A program made the translations under genes and the position numbers. This document shows, piece by piece, positions 18,678 through 27,840 of a stretch of DNA of 64,000 nucleotides (positions are counted from its first letter, which is position 1; each line of letters starts with the position of its first letter). Under the pieces are notes generated by a model, which had not been told where the DNA came from, did no database searches, and worked only from the letters and a program-made list of their open reading frames with translations. Origin of the DNA: Eubacterium sp. (GTDB lineage Bacteria > Bacillota > Clostridia > Lachnospirales > Lachnospiraceae). The DNA lies in NCBI GenBank assembly GCA_017472565.1, contig JAFUPY010000038.1, positions 23,870 through 87,869 on the forward strand. Reading direction: 5' to 3'.

Positions 18678-18904
18678 TTCATAATGTAGCCTCCAATACT
18701 TAACTTATAATATCGAGACAAAATTATATAAACTCAAACAAGTAATGATGGAAATATATTTTCTCATGACAAGAAACCATTCTACAAATTATTTACGATT
18801 TTGGTTGTGTTTCTTACATAATTATAAATGAAAATCCACATAAAAGTAAAGAATCGGATTCTAACCTCACAGTTTCATACAAGCTCAAAATTTGATTCTT
18901 GTTT
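18678..18904. other. Intergenic stretch between the Uma2 gene and the small frame
   Basis: No gene is visible. It holds a promoter candidate on the minus strand (18821-18850) and an AT-rich leader of about 130 bases ending in GGAGG. Confidence 0.6.
18821..18850 (-). promoter_or_regulatory. Sigma-A-like promoter for the 18.5 kb genes
   Basis: TTTACT (18850-18845), 18 bases, TATAAT (18826-18821) on the minus strand. Confidence 0.55.
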
Positions 18905-19540
18905 TTAGCTATATTTCTCTATTGCTCCCATTATCTCTTTAAAGTCAATCACACACTCTCCATTATAAATCGACACTGGCACACAATCTGCAAAACCATA
19001 TAATGCCATAGGATTATTATTTGCAAAATCAAATACTGCCACGGTTTCTTTTTTCGAATCTATGATCCAGTATTCTTTCACACCTGCATTTCTATATTTC
19101 GTCAACTTTAAGCCTTTATCGATTGCCTGTGTGGACGGCGACAGAATCTCAACCACCAAATCCGGCGCACCGATAATTGCCCGATGATCTGTCTTGCCAT
19201 GGTCACAAAGAATGGATATGTCTGGCAACACTACCGTTTTATCATCTGCATCTAATTGTACATTCGATGACTGTGTCACCAAACATCTGCCATCTTTTTT
19301 CTTGATATAATGCATAAATGCATACAGAAGTTCTGATGCCATGCACTGATGTGGCATGCTTGGTGCACTTAAGTCGTAAAGTACACCATCAATCAATTCC
19401 ACGTGAATCTCCCGTGGAATATTATAGAAATCTTCTGCCGTAAACTCTCCTTGTTTCTTTTCAAGCAAATATGCAGATGTTTCGCATACCATTTCTTTTG
19501 TTTCTTTCGTGTACTGATTCAAAATTTCTTCAAAAGTCAT
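18905..19540 (-). CDS. Uma2-family (DUF820) endonuclease-like protein
   Basis: The 211-residue protein matches the Uma2/DUF820 family, a PD-(D/E)xK nuclease fold common in cyanobacteria and Lachnospiraceae. The core is seen as VELIDGVLYDL (Glu/Asp), VVLPDISILCD (catalytic Asp), PDLVVEILSPST (ExL) and a following Lys (KLTKYRNAGVKEYWIID). Its cellular role is not established. It stands alone. The first 50 residues form an extra helical domain. Upstream DNA contains a nested inverted repeat (ATGACAA ... TTGTCAT, 19574-19612). Confidence 0.85.
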   Translation of the reverse strand: MTFEEILNQYTKETKEMVCETSAYLLEKKQGEFTAEDFYNIPREIHVELIDGVLYDLSAPSMPHQCMASELLYAFMHYIKKKDGRCLVTQSSNVQLDADDKTVVLPDISILCDHGKTDHRAIIGAPDLVVEILSPSTQAIDKGLKLTKYRNAGVKEYWIIDSKKETVAVFDFANNNPMALYGFADCVPVSIYNGECVIDFKEIMGAIEKYS

Positions 19541-19869
19541 ACAAATTTGTCCTCCTTCTCATATTTTTTTGTATGACAAATAGAGCTAGTATCCCTACTA
19601 ACAATTGTCATCCTATTTCGTTTTTTCTCTCTCTTTTAGAACATCTGTAGCTGATCAGCTATGAAAATTAGAATAAACAGATATAACGTTCCCAGCGAAA
19701 TCATTGTAACCCAGAGTCATTTTCAATGCAACTATGTTTATCTTCTTTTTATAATTACTGGCAGACTGCATAAAAAATAGAGGTTGAACTTTGAGCAATG
19801 TGCTAAACACTACTCTTGGTTCAACCTCTATCCACACTTTAAATTTTTATATTCTATACAGCATCTTTT
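19541..19869. other. Intergenic stretch with two hairpins
   Basis: No gene is supported. It contains a nested inverted repeat at about 19574-19612, just before the Uma2 gene, and the long terminator hairpin at 19771-19831. Confidence 0.6.
19771..19831 (-). terminator. Long-hairpin terminator of the lipoprotein gene
   Basis: ATAGAGGTTGAAC (19831-19819) pairs perfectly with GTTCAACCTCTAT (19789-19777), with a weaker inner stem and six T on the minus strand side. It follows the gene ending at 19870. Confidence 0.8.
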
Positions 19870-20850
19870 TTATTCGGTGTGCTCTATCTGATAATAAGTA
19901 CACAAGTCATCACCATTGTAGTTTGTAGTGATTTCCTCTACCACAAACATATCTTTTGTTCCACCCACATATAAAACAGGGAAGGCATTTTCCATGATTT
20001 TCTCATGCTGTCCGGTGGCAAAATCGTAATAATAAACAGTTGTAGCAATATCTTCCAACAGATTGGCGAATTCATTTTCTTCTTCTGATACTGCAAAATA
20101 AAAACCATCTTCTGACACCGTTATTCTATTGTGTCCTATACCCCCCAGCACATGAACATCTCCCGGATATGCTTCATCCTGCAAATGCAAAAAGTCGCCA
20201 TCACATTCATATACCAATGTCTGCTCTCCTGTTTCCATATCATAAAGTTCCAGTTTGGTGGAGACTTGATTATAGGCAATGCAAGTGATTACATATCGAC
20301 CACTAAAAGCCGTTCCAGAAATATCGATGTCGCCTTTAAATCCATATACCGTGTGCAGTTTCTCGTCGCTTCCAAGCTTCACTAATTCCACATCATATTC
20401 TGCATCTTCAGCAATTGGTCCCAGCAAGAAAAGATATAGATCTCTGTTCCAGGCGAATGGCATACAATAGTCAACGGTACTATGAAAAGATGCCAACTCT
20501 ATTATCTGGGAAATATCGGAACGATTTACTTTCACAAACCTTCTATCCCAATAATCAAGATCTGATCTTTGCTCATGTTTTTCTTGAAGGTAATACCATT
20601 CATCGTCCACTGCTTCTAAGAGATACTGATTTTCAAGTTCCTCTGGGAGCACAACATCACTTGGGAGCTCTCGCTCTCCCATACAAACAGGAGCTTCTAT
20701 TTCCACAATCTTTGGTGAAACGATTTCTTCCTGCTGTATGGAACTGATTTCTGCCTGTTGTTCATCATTTGATGTGTCACAGCCAGATAATAAGCCTAAA
20801 CAAAGTATTAGTATCATGAATACAACGGTATATTTTGTTGCATATCTCAT
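19870..20850 (-). CDS. Lipoprotein, probable beta-propeller, unknown function
   Basis: The 326-residue protein has a lipoprotein signal peptide with lipobox GLLSGC (Cys about 24), then an acidic extracellular domain with repeated YYYDFATGQ / LELYDMETGEQ-like blades, which suggests a beta-propeller of the TolB or DUF5050 kind. It lies 24 bases downstream of the anti-sigma gene and is probably the third gene of the ECF sigma operon, so it may be an envelope-stress output or sensor. The function is not known. Confidence 0.65.
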   Translation of the reverse strand: MRYATKYTVVFMILILCLGLLSGCDTSNDEQQAEISSIQQEEIVSPKIVEIEAPVCMGERELPSDVVLPEELENQYLLEAVDDEWYYLQEKHEQRSDLDYWDRRFVKVNRSDISQIIELASFHSTVDYCMPFAWNRDLYLFLLGPIAEDAEYDVELVKLGSDEKLHTVYGFKGDIDISGTAFSGRYVITCIAYNQVSTKLELYDMETGEQTLVYECDGDFLHLQDEAYPGDVHVLGGIGHNRITVSEDGFYFAVSEEENEFANLLEDIATTVYYYDFATGQHEKIMENAFPVLYVGGTKDMFVVEEITTNYNGDDLCTYYQIEHTE

Positions 20851-20874
20851 TCCAAGTGCCCCCTTTCTTGAAGG

Positions 20875-22002
20875 TTACTGATTATCTTTGTTCTTTTCGT
20901 ACCACTCTCTTGCTTCACGTTTGGCCTCTTCTTTTGCTTTTGCAGACATTCTTTCATTAAATTCCTCTTGCGTTTCTTCTACAAGATACTGTCCCTCTAC
21001 TGCAGGAACATAGACCTCACTGACAGAGAAATAATCTTCTGGATTTACACGATACATTGAATTATCAAGGCTCCAGCTATCATCTGTAATGATGAACTTA
21101 TAATAAGGCTGCAGGTGTTCCTGATAAGTTGTGATCAAATAGCATAATTCTACTGTCAATATCTCTGCGGTTTCTGCTACCTCATATTCCACGCTTCCTA
21201 ATGTAAGGAAATTTCCTTTTCTAAGTTCATCTACTGCTTCGTCATAAGAAATGATTGGATATAATACACCTGGATTTACAGGCGGATTATACCAACTGGA
21301 ATAGAAGGTATAGTCAAGCAACTGTGCCACAATATCTTTTGTTGGATCAGATTTGTACCAGTACGATTGACCGCGAACCACTCCATCATCTTTATATGAA
21401 TAGGTGATTTCTTCTTTTGGATTATCAAAAACAAGCCCTTTTTCTATATCTGCTTCATCTTCCCATGCATCACTAGAAGTCACCCCATCATCATTCAAGA
21501 ATACAGGAAGTTCTGTAATTCCATCCACATTGTTGAGCGTTGGATTTCCTGTCAACTGTTCCTCTAATGATTGGATAATATACCATCCATGAACCTCTTC
21601 TGTTCCACCCATTCCATCTACAAAATAACGGTTTTTCTTAAGTACTTCCAGTTCATCCGCACTTGCATACATAATATCCGGTACAACCGCAAATTCCGCA
21701 TCTTCCAGACTACTCTCCGCGTTTTCCTCGTTCTGATTTTCATTCTGGGCAAGTTCAGACTGTTCTTCCTGCTGCGTTTCATCCTCTGGATTCGTTGCTA
21801 CAATCGGATTTAGATCCTGTTCGTATCCATTGGTCACCAGCCAACCAGCGCATATCACAATGACCACACCAGCACAAGCAGCCGCAATTACCGGCCAGTA
21901 TTTTCGTCCAAAACTATGCTTCGCAGGACCTGCATTTGCCGCTTCGTCAATGATGTCATCATCCAACTTCTGCAGCATTTCATCCCATCTTTTATAATCC
22001 AT
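20875..22002 (-). CDS. Probable anti-sigma factor, single-pass membrane protein
   Basis: The 375-residue protein has a short cytoplasmic N-terminus starting MDYKRWDEMLQKLDDD, one TM helix (about 36-56) and a large acidic extracellular domain. That layout, and an 11-base overlap with the ECF sigma gene just before it, are typical of Clostridial anti-sigma factors. No zinc-binding anti-sigma motif (HxxxCxxC) is visible, so the sigma-binding segment must be of another kind. The extracellular domain probably senses a signal; what it is cannot be read here. Confidence 0.65.
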   Translation of the reverse strand: MDYKRWDEMLQKLDDDIIDEAANAGPAKHSFGRKYWPVIAAACAGVVIVICAGWLVTNGYEQDLNPIVATNPEDETQQEEQSELAQNENQNEENAESSLEDAEFAVVPDIMYASADELEVLKKNRYFVDGMGGTEEVHGWYIIQSLEEQLTGNPTLNNVDGITELPVFLNDDGVTSSDAWEDEADIEKGLVFDNPKEEITYSYKDDGVVRGQSYWYKSDPTKDIVAQLLDYTFYSSWYNPPVNPGVLYPIISYDEAVDELRKGNFLTLGSVEYEVAETAEILTVELCYLITTYQEHLQPYYKFIITDDSWSLDNSMYRVNPEDYFSVSEVYVPAVEGQYLVEETQEEFNERMSAKAKEEAKREAREWYEKNKDNQ

Positions 22003-22546
22003 GGTACAAGCCCTCCTTCTCCAAATATTTTTTGAGTCGGATGCGTGTACGGCGCAGCACGGTTTTCACTGTGTTCTGGTTAATCTGAAATCGCTCTGCA
22101 ATATCCTTAACAGAATCATAGAAAAAATATCTTCGCACAAAAATATTTCGAGCCTCATAGCTCTCATTTCGCAAGAACGTGCTGATCGCATTGGCAAGTT
22201 CCTCATCATTCTGTTCCTGCTCTACCCCGGCCAGAACATTCTCCAACTCGTTTAAGGAAACTTCCATATTGCAGTTACGCTTTGCTGCTGTCAGATATTC
22301 GTAACGCTTCAACGCCAGATTTTTCGTAATACGACACAAAAAGGCAGACAAAAACGTTGGTCTTGCATCAGGCATCGCATTCCATGCACCAAAATAGGTA
22401 TCATTTACACACTCTTCCACATCCTGCTGTGCAAACAAAATATTATTTGCCACAGAAAACAGAAGGTTCTCATATTTGTTTTTCGTCTCTGTAATGGCCT
22501 GCTCCGAACGTGCCCAATACAGGTCAACAATCTTCGTATCTTCCAT
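21992..22546 (-). CDS. ECF-type RNA polymerase sigma factor
   Basis: The 184-residue protein has region 2 (LLFSVANNILFAQQDVEECVNDTYFGAWNA) and region 4 with a helix-turn-helix (FFYDSVKDIAERFQINQNTVKTVLRRTRIRLKKYL), so it is a small sigma-70 of the ECF class. It overlaps the predicted anti-sigma gene by 11 bases. The promoter upstream matches the sigma-W consensus exactly, which implies autoregulation by this protein. GGGAGG lies before the ATG. Confidence 0.9.
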   Translation of the reverse strand: MEDTKIVDLYWARSEQAITETKNKYENLLFSVANNILFAQQDVEECVNDTYFGAWNAMPDARPTFLSAFLCRITKNLALKRYEYLTAAKRNCNMEVSLNELENVLAGVEQEQNDEELANAISTFLRNESYEARNIFVRRYFFYDSVKDIAERFQINQNTVKTVLRRTRIRLKKYLEKEGLYHGL

Positions 22547-22589
22547 AACCCGCCTCCCTCATTGCTCAATATTTACTCCTACCAATAAG

Positions 22590-22615
22590 TACGGATTTTT
22601 ATCTTGTGGGTTTCA
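22590..22615 (-). promoter_or_regulatory. Sigma-W-type (ECF) autoregulatory promoter
   Basis: Minus-strand TGAAAC (22615-22610), exactly 16 bases, CGTA (22593-22590). This is the Bacillus sigma-W consensus TGAAAC-N16-CGTA. It sits 44 bases before an ECF sigma start codon. Confidence 0.7.
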
Positions 22616-22700
22616 GATTGGTGAAATTTTCTTTAATTGATTATTTTTTCCATATATTCCCACCAATAATTATATACTACATTCAACTAATCCTCTAGCA

Positions 22701-22738
22701 TAATAAAAGGAGGAATCGGCATTAGCCGATTCCTCCTT
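22701..22738 (-). terminator. Terminator of the L,D-transpeptidase gene
   Basis: AAGGAGGAATCGGC and GCCGATTCCTCCTT, a perfect 14-pair stem with loop TAAT, then TTATT on the minus strand. Confidence 0.85.
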
Positions 22739-22752
22739 CTCTATCATTTTCA

Positions 22753-24120
22753 TTATGCTGCAGGTTGCTGAACTTCTGTTGTTCCGTCTTCAGGAGTTGT
22801 TCCTTCTCCTGGTTCTGGATCTGGATCCGGTGTTGGCTCTGGGTCAGGTTCTGGATCTGGATCCGGTGTTGGTTCTGGCTGCTGTACTTTTTCATAAATC
22901 ACATCAATTACTTTCTCTGATTTATTGCCACAAGCATCTGTTGCAACAATTTTTACATCGCCAGAAACAATCGCTACATCTGTTGTAACGCTGGAAGCAT
23001 CTGATACTGTATATTTGCTCTTAGCAAGATTCATAATATCTGTCTCAGATGTTCCCTCAGTAACCGTTATGGAAGACTGGCTCAGTGTAATCACAGGTGC
23101 GGTTGTATCCTGTATTTTTACAACGGCCGTTGCGGTTACAGATTTTCCATTTGCATCGGTGGCTGTATATGTAATAGTGTAGCTTCCTGGTGTTTTAAAG
23201 TCTACATTACCGGATACCACAGGTGTGATCCCTTCTCCTTTATAATCGGTTGCGGTTACATGTGAAGTAAGATCTGCGGTCTGTCCATATTCTACTGTGA
23301 TATCTTTTACGCCAGCAAGGACTGGTGCCTGATTTCTCCATGGATTGTTTGGATCTGGATCGGTTGGATCCCAGCCTCGGTTTGGACTGCTTGTATCAAT
23401 CTTAACGGCACTTGGTTTGCCAAGAGGACCTGTGCCACTACCGTCAAAAATTTTTACGGTTGTTCCAGACTTGCAGTTGTCGTAGATCCATTTCGCATCG
23501 GCTGTTGTCAGACGAATGCAACCAGCAGATGCCTTGGAACCCAACTGGTTATAATAGTTGTATTTCAAGGTGTCATTTTGTGCTTTTGCATAAGGCACGG
23601 AATGGAACAGGATGTGTCCTGTGATTCGGGTACAGTACTGTCCGTACACACCGCCATTCAACTGATGCCATCTGTACTTACTGGATGTTTTAAAAGATCC
23701 TGTCGGTGTGCGACTGCCTTTCCCGACGGAGCAGACCATTGCTTTTACAGGAACGGTGTAGTTTCCATTATCATCGTAAGTATAAATGGTGATACAGTTG
23801 GAACTGCGATTAACTTCGATATAGTAAGGATACGCAGGCTTCTTCGGTTCTTCTGCTTTTTTATCCTCGTCTTTCTTTTTCTCGTCTTCTTTGTCTTTCT
23901 CCTTGTCTTCTTCTGCCTCAGCATTTTCTGTTTCTTCCGCTTCCACATCGGCTACCAGTTCTTCTTCCAGATCTGCGCTTGTGTCAAGCTCTGTCTCTGC
24001 AGAAACCGTTACGTCGCTGCCGGAAGCAGGTGTATCTTCACCCTTTCCGCATCCGACACAGACAAGCATAAGAATTACTAATGCTGCAATCGCAAGGATG
24101 TATTTTATCCGTTTGTTCAT
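22753..24120 (-). CDS. Lipoprotein L,D-transpeptidase with Ig-like C-terminal domains
   Basis: The 455-residue protein has a lipoprotein signal with lipobox VCVGC (Cys24), a Lys/Glu-rich linker (about 40-95), and a YkuD catalytic domain (about 98-225) with His173 and the active Cys201 in SAGCIRL. Two Ig-like DUF5011-type domains follow (about 265-410), then a Pro/Asp/Glu repeat tail (PDPDPEPDPEPTP). YkuD enzymes make 3-3 crosslinks in peptidoglycan or attach proteins to it. The Ig domains and charged linker suggest wall spanning. It forms a single-gene unit next to the ECF operon. Confidence 0.9.
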   Translation of the reverse strand: MNKRIKYILAIAALVILMLVCVGCGKGEDTPASGSDVTVSAETELDTSADLEEELVADVEAEETENAEAEEDKEKDKEDEKKKDEDKKAEEPKKPAYPYYIEVNRSSNCITIYTYDDNGNYTVPVKAMVCSVGKGSRTPTGSFKTSSKYRWHQLNGGVYGQYCTRITGHILFHSVPYAKAQNDTLKYNYYNQLGSKASAGCIRLTTADAKWIYDNCKSGTTVKIFDGSGTGPLGKPSAVKIDTSSPNRGWDPTDPDPNNPWRNQAPVLAGVKDITVEYGQTADLTSHVTATDYKGEGITPVVSGNVDFKTPGSYTITYTATDANGKSVTATAVVKIQDTTAPVITLSQSSITVTEGTSETDIMNLAKSKYTVSDASSVTTDVAIVSGDVKIVATDACGNKSEKVIDVIYEKVQQPEPTPDPDPEPDPEPTPDPDPEPGEGTTPEDGTTEVQQPAA

Positions 24121-24280
24121 AATTGCACTTCTCCAATCTAAACAAATACTTATTTTGCCAATTTATGAAATTATTTGTTCAATTTCCTTTATTCTAGCAA
24201 AGTTTTATCACACAAACAATGGTTTTTAAAAAGATTCAGCCGTAAAATAATGGAAACAGATAAAAAATAATATTACCGTA

Positions 24281-24316
24281 AAAAAAGAAGCCATTGTTTG
24301 AAACAATGACTTCTTT
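24281..24316 (-). terminator. Terminator of rpsU
   Basis: GAAGTCATTGTTT and AACAATGGCTTC form the stem, followed by seven T on the minus strand, 27 bases after the rpsU stop. Confidence 0.85.
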
Positions 24317-24342
24317 CTTAGTACATTTTAATTTACTGAAAA

Positions 24343-24519
24343 CTAGTTAAATTTACGTTTTCTAGCTGCTTCAGATTTCTTTTTACGTTTTACGCTTGGT
24401 TTTTCGTAATGTTCTCTTTTACGAATCTCCTGCTGGATACCAGCTTTTGCACAATTTCTTTTGAATCTGCGTAAAGCGCTATCTAAAGTTTCGTTTTCTT
24501 TAACGATTACATTTGACAT
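24343..24519 (-). CDS. rpsU: 30S ribosomal protein S21
   Basis: The 58-residue basic protein reads [20 protein letters not shown] at the start and has the S21 features CAKAG (Cys23) and a C-terminus rich in Arg/Lys. S21 binds the small subunit near the anti-Shine-Dalgarno region. The gene has its own very strong promoter and terminator. The start is preceded by GGAGGGAGGTTAGGTG. Confidence 0.97.
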   Translation of the reverse strand: MSNVIVKENETLDSALRRFKRNCAKAGIQQEIRKREHYEKPSVKRKKKSEAARKRKFN

Positions 24520-24596
24520 AGAATCACACCTAACCTCCCTCCAGTTGCGTATTGTGCATATTCAACTGATTGGGTAATTTTTTTGCACTGCAAGTT

Positions 24597-24624
24597 ATTA
24601 TAACATATGAAAAGCGTTTGTCAA
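24597..24624 (-). promoter_or_regulatory. Sigma-A promoter of rpsU
   Basis: TTGACA (24624-24619), 16 bases, TATAAT (24602-24597) on the minus strand: consensus at both hexamers. Confidence 0.9.
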
Positions 24625-24674
24625 CACTAAATTCACATTAAATTGTTAAAAATTATGCAACTTATGTTGTCTGC

Positions 24675-27332
24675 CTATTTAATCTGGCCTTCAAGAGCTG
24701 CTTTTGCTTCTGCGATTGCATCTGGAATGCCTGCTGGGTTCTTACCACCAGCCTGTGCCATGTTTGGACGACCACCGCCGCCACCGCCTACTTTGCCGGC
24801 AACTGCTTTGATCAGGTTTCCAGCGTGTGCACCTGCAGCCATAGCACCATCGGTTACCATTGCTACCAGGTTTACTTTGCCATCTTTTGCAGATGCAAGT
24901 AATACAACACCTTCGCCAAGTTTGCCTTTTAACTGATCGCCAAGATCACGAAGTCCGTTCATATCTACGTCAGCTACTGCTGTTGCAAGAAGTTTTACAC
25001 CTTTTACTTCTACGACCTGATCCATTACATCGCCAAGTGCTTCCTGTGCAGCTTTGCTCTTTAAGGATTCGTTTTCGCTTAAAGCAGCTTTTAATTCTGC
25101 CTGAAGATGTTCAATCTTTTCAACCAAAGATGCTGGATTGGTTTTCAGTGCTTTTGCAGCTGCATTTAATGTTTCTTCGATCTGGTCATAGTATGCAAAT
25201 ACACCTTTCGCTGTAAGCGCTTCGATACGACGTACCCCTGCAGCTACACCTGCTTCGGAAACAATCTTGAATGCACTGATTACACCTGTATTTGCTACAT
25301 GAGTACCACCACAAAGTTCTGTGGAGAAATCACCCATTTTTACAACACGAACTGTTTCGCCGTATTTTTCACCGAACAGAGCCATTGCGCCAGATTTTTT
25401 TGCTTCATCCAGAGACATTTCTGCTGTTACAACTGGCATATTTTCTGCGATTTTCTGGTTCACGATTGCTTCTACCTGTGCTAATTCTTCTGCTGTCATT
25501 GCAGAAAAATGGGAGAAGTCAAAACGAAGTCTGTCTGCATTTACATCAGAACCAGCCTGTTCTACGTGTGTACCAAGGACTTCACGAAGAGCTTTCTGCA
25601 ATAAGTGTGTTGCACTGTGGTTCTTCGCAATTGCCTGACGTCTGTCTGTGTCAATGCTAAGCTCTACCACGTCGCCAACTTTGATCATGCCTTTTGTTAC
25701 TTTACCGATATGACCTACTTTGCCGCCAAGCATTTTTACAGTGTCTTCTACTTTGAATTCACCGTCTGCTGTGCGAATATAACCAGTATCCGCATTCTGA
25801 CCACCCATTGTTGGGTAGAATGGAGATTCTTTTACAAAGATAGTACCGATTTCGCCATCTGTCAGTGCTTCCACCAGTTCTGTTTCTGTTGTCAGTACAG
25901 TTACTTCTGAGTTGTATACGGTGTTTGTATATCCAACAAATTCTGTTGTTACAGATGGGTCGATGGATTCGTATACAGTTACGTCTGCGCCCATGTAGTT
26001 TGTAACTTTACGAGCGGAACGCGCTTTTGTACGCTGTTCTTCCATGGCAGCCTTGAATCCGTCCATATCGATGGAGAATCCTTTTTCTTCCAGAATTTCT
26101 TCTGTTAAGTCGATAGGGAATCCATAGGTGTCATATAATTTGAATGCGTCAGCACCGGAAAGGACTTTTTCCCCTTTTGCTTCCATTTCAGCCTGAAGTT
26201 CGGCTAAGATGGACAGACCCTGATCGATTGTTTTGTTGAATTTTTCTTCTTCCTGTGTCAGAACTTTGAAGATGAAATCTTTCTTTTCTTCCAGTTCTGG
26301 ATATCCGTCTTTGGATTCAGCGATAACAGTTGCACTTAATTTTGCAAGGAATACGCCATCGATACCAAGCATTCTTCCGTGACGAGCGGCACGACGAATC
26401 AGACGACGAAGCACATAGCCACGGCCTTCGTTTGTTGGCATGATGCCGTCAGATACCATGAATGTGGAAGAACGGATATGGTCTGTGATCAGACGGATGG
26501 AGATATCGTCGATGGCATCTGTCTGGTAAACCTTTCCAGCCAGTTCACACACTTTATCGCGAATTGCTTTCATGGTATCAATGTCAAATACGGAATCCAC
26601 ATCCTGCATTACCACTGCCAGACGTTCCAGACCCATACCAGTGTCGATGTTTTTGTTTTCCAGTTCTACGTAGTTGCCTTTGCCATCGCCGTCGAACTGT
26701 GTAAATACGTTGTTCCAAACTTCCATAAATCTGTCACAATCGCAGCCAACCTTACATCCAGGATCTCCACAACCATATTTTTCCCCACGGTCATAATAGA
26801 TTTCAGAACATGGACCACATGGGCCTGCGCCGTGTTCCCAGAAGTTATCACATTCCCCGTTTTCATCGCGGTAGAAACGTGTGATTTTTTCTGCTGGAAT
26901 ACCGATATCTTTATTCCAGATTTCGAATGCTTCATCATCTTCTCCGTAGATAGATGGGTAGAGACGTTCTTCTTCTAATCCAAGAACTTCTGTTAAGAAT
27001 TCCCAGGACCAAGCGATTGCTTCTTTTTTGAAGTAGTCACCAAAGGAGAAGTTACCAAGCATTTCAAAGAATGTCAGATGACGAGCTGTCTTACCAACAT
27101 TTTCAATATCACCTGTACGAATACACTTCTGACATGTTGTCATACGATTCTTAGGTGGAATTTCCTGACCTGTAAAATAAGGTTTTAATGGTGCCATACC
27201 AGCATTGATGAGCAGCAAGCTCTTGTCATTGTGTGGTATTAATGAAAAACTCTGTTTTGCCAGATGATCTTTGCTTTCGAAAAATTCAAGATACATTCTG
27301 CGCAGTTCATTTACTCCGTATGCTTTTTTCAC
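24675..27332 (-). CDS. alaS: Alanine--tRNA ligase
   Basis: The 885-residue class II synthetase has the aminoacylation domain (1-450, motifs TGDIENVGKTARHLTFFEMLGNFSFGDYFK and GMGLERLAVVMQ). An editing domain follows with HSATHLLQKAL and CGGTHV zinc motifs, then a C-Ala domain ending in a Gly-rich GGGGGGRPNMAQAGG segment. An inserted Cys cluster (GCGDPGCKVGCDCD, about 185-198) is typical of Clostridial AlaRS. It lies 28 bases after rnhA, probably in the same transcript. Confidence 0.98.
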   Translation of the reverse strand: MKKAYGVNELRRMYLEFFESKDHLAKQSFSLIPHNDKSLLLINAGMAPLKPYFTGQEIPPKNRMTTCQKCIRTGDIENVGKTARHLTFFEMLGNFSFGDYFKKEAIAWSWEFLTEVLGLEEERLYPSIYGEDDEAFEIWNKDIGIPAEKITRFYRDENGECDNFWEHGAGPCGPCSEIYYDRGEKYGCGDPGCKVGCDCDRFMEVWNNVFTQFDGDGKGNYVELENKNIDTGMGLERLAVVMQDVDSVFDIDTMKAIRDKVCELAGKVYQTDAIDDISIRLITDHIRSSTFMVSDGIMPTNEGRGYVLRRLIRRAARHGRMLGIDGVFLAKLSATVIAESKDGYPELEEKKDFIFKVLTQEEEKFNKTIDQGLSILAELQAEMEAKGEKVLSGADAFKLYDTYGFPIDLTEEILEEKGFSIDMDGFKAAMEEQRTKARSARKVTNYMGADVTVYESIDPSVTTEFVGYTNTVYNSEVTVLTTETELVEALTDGEIGTIFVKESPFYPTMGGQNADTGYIRTADGEFKVEDTVKMLGGKVGHIGKVTKGMIKVGDVVELSIDTDRRQAIAKNHSATHLLQKALREVLGTHVEQAGSDVNADRLRFDFSHFSAMTAEELAQVEAIVNQKIAENMPVVTAEMSLDEAKKSGAMALFGEKYGETVRVVKMGDFSTELCGGTHVANTGVISAFKIVSEAGVAAGVRRIEALTAKGVFAYYDQIEETLNAAAKALKTNPASLVEKIEHLQAELKAALSENESLKSKAAQEALGDVMDQVVEVKGVKLLATAVADVDMNGLRDLGDQLKGKLGEGVVLLASAKDGKVNLVAMVTDGAMAAGAHAGNLIKAVAGKVGGGGGGRPNMAQAGGKNPAGIPDAIAEAKAALEGQIK

Positions 27333-27360
27333 AACAATTCCTCCATATGTTTATCATAGA

Positions 27361-27837
27361 TTAAAGTTCGTAATTATCCTCCAGCAAATCATCACCGTCC
27401 GCGGCGGTGGTTGCCAGTTTGTCGCAACGCTCGTTTTCAGGATGTCCATCGTGCCCCTTCACCCAGTGAAAGGTCACATCATGTGGTTCCTTTGCCGCAA
27501 GCAGGCGCTGCCACAATTCTATATTTTTAACAGGCTTTTTATCAGCCTTTTTCCAGCCCCGCATGATCCAGCCTTCAATCCAGTGCTGATTAAATGCATC
27601 TGTCAGATACTTGGAATCAGAATAAAGATCTACCTTGCATGGACGGTTCAAAGCTTCCAGCCCAACAATTGCAGCCATCAGCTCCATCCTGTTATTGGTT
27701 GTTTTTTTGTATCCGGCGCTCAGTTCTCTCTCATGTAACACACCCCTGGTGTCACGATATTGAAGCACTGTGCCATAGCCCCCCGGTCCATCCGGATTGC
27801 CACGGGCTGCACCGTCTGTATAAATCGAAACCTGCAT
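27361..27837 (-). CDS. rnhA: Ribonuclease HI
   Basis: The 158-residue protein has the RNase HI catalytic residues: Asp8 ([12 protein letters not shown]-like), Glu52 (NNRMELMA), Asp74 (LYSDSKYL) and the C-terminal Asp in NERCDKLAT. It degrades the RNA strand of RNA-DNA hybrids. Length and fold are standard. It lies three bases after the deaminase gene, so it is probably co-transcribed with it. Confidence 0.95.
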   Translation of the reverse strand: MQVSIYTDGAARGNPDGPGGYGTVLQYRDTRGVLHERELSAGYKKTTNNRMELMAAIVGLEALNRPCKVDLYSDSKYLTDAFNQHWIEGWIMRGWKKADKKPVKNIELWQRLLAAKEPHDVTFHWVKGHDGHPENERCDKLATTAADGDDLLEDNYEL

Positions 27838-27840
27838 AGT

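Noticed and set aside
25605-26978. Long plus-strand open frames opposite alaS
   Set aside because: They mirror the alaS reading frame, lack ribosome binding sites and have His/Cys/Phe-rich composition typical of antisense shadows.
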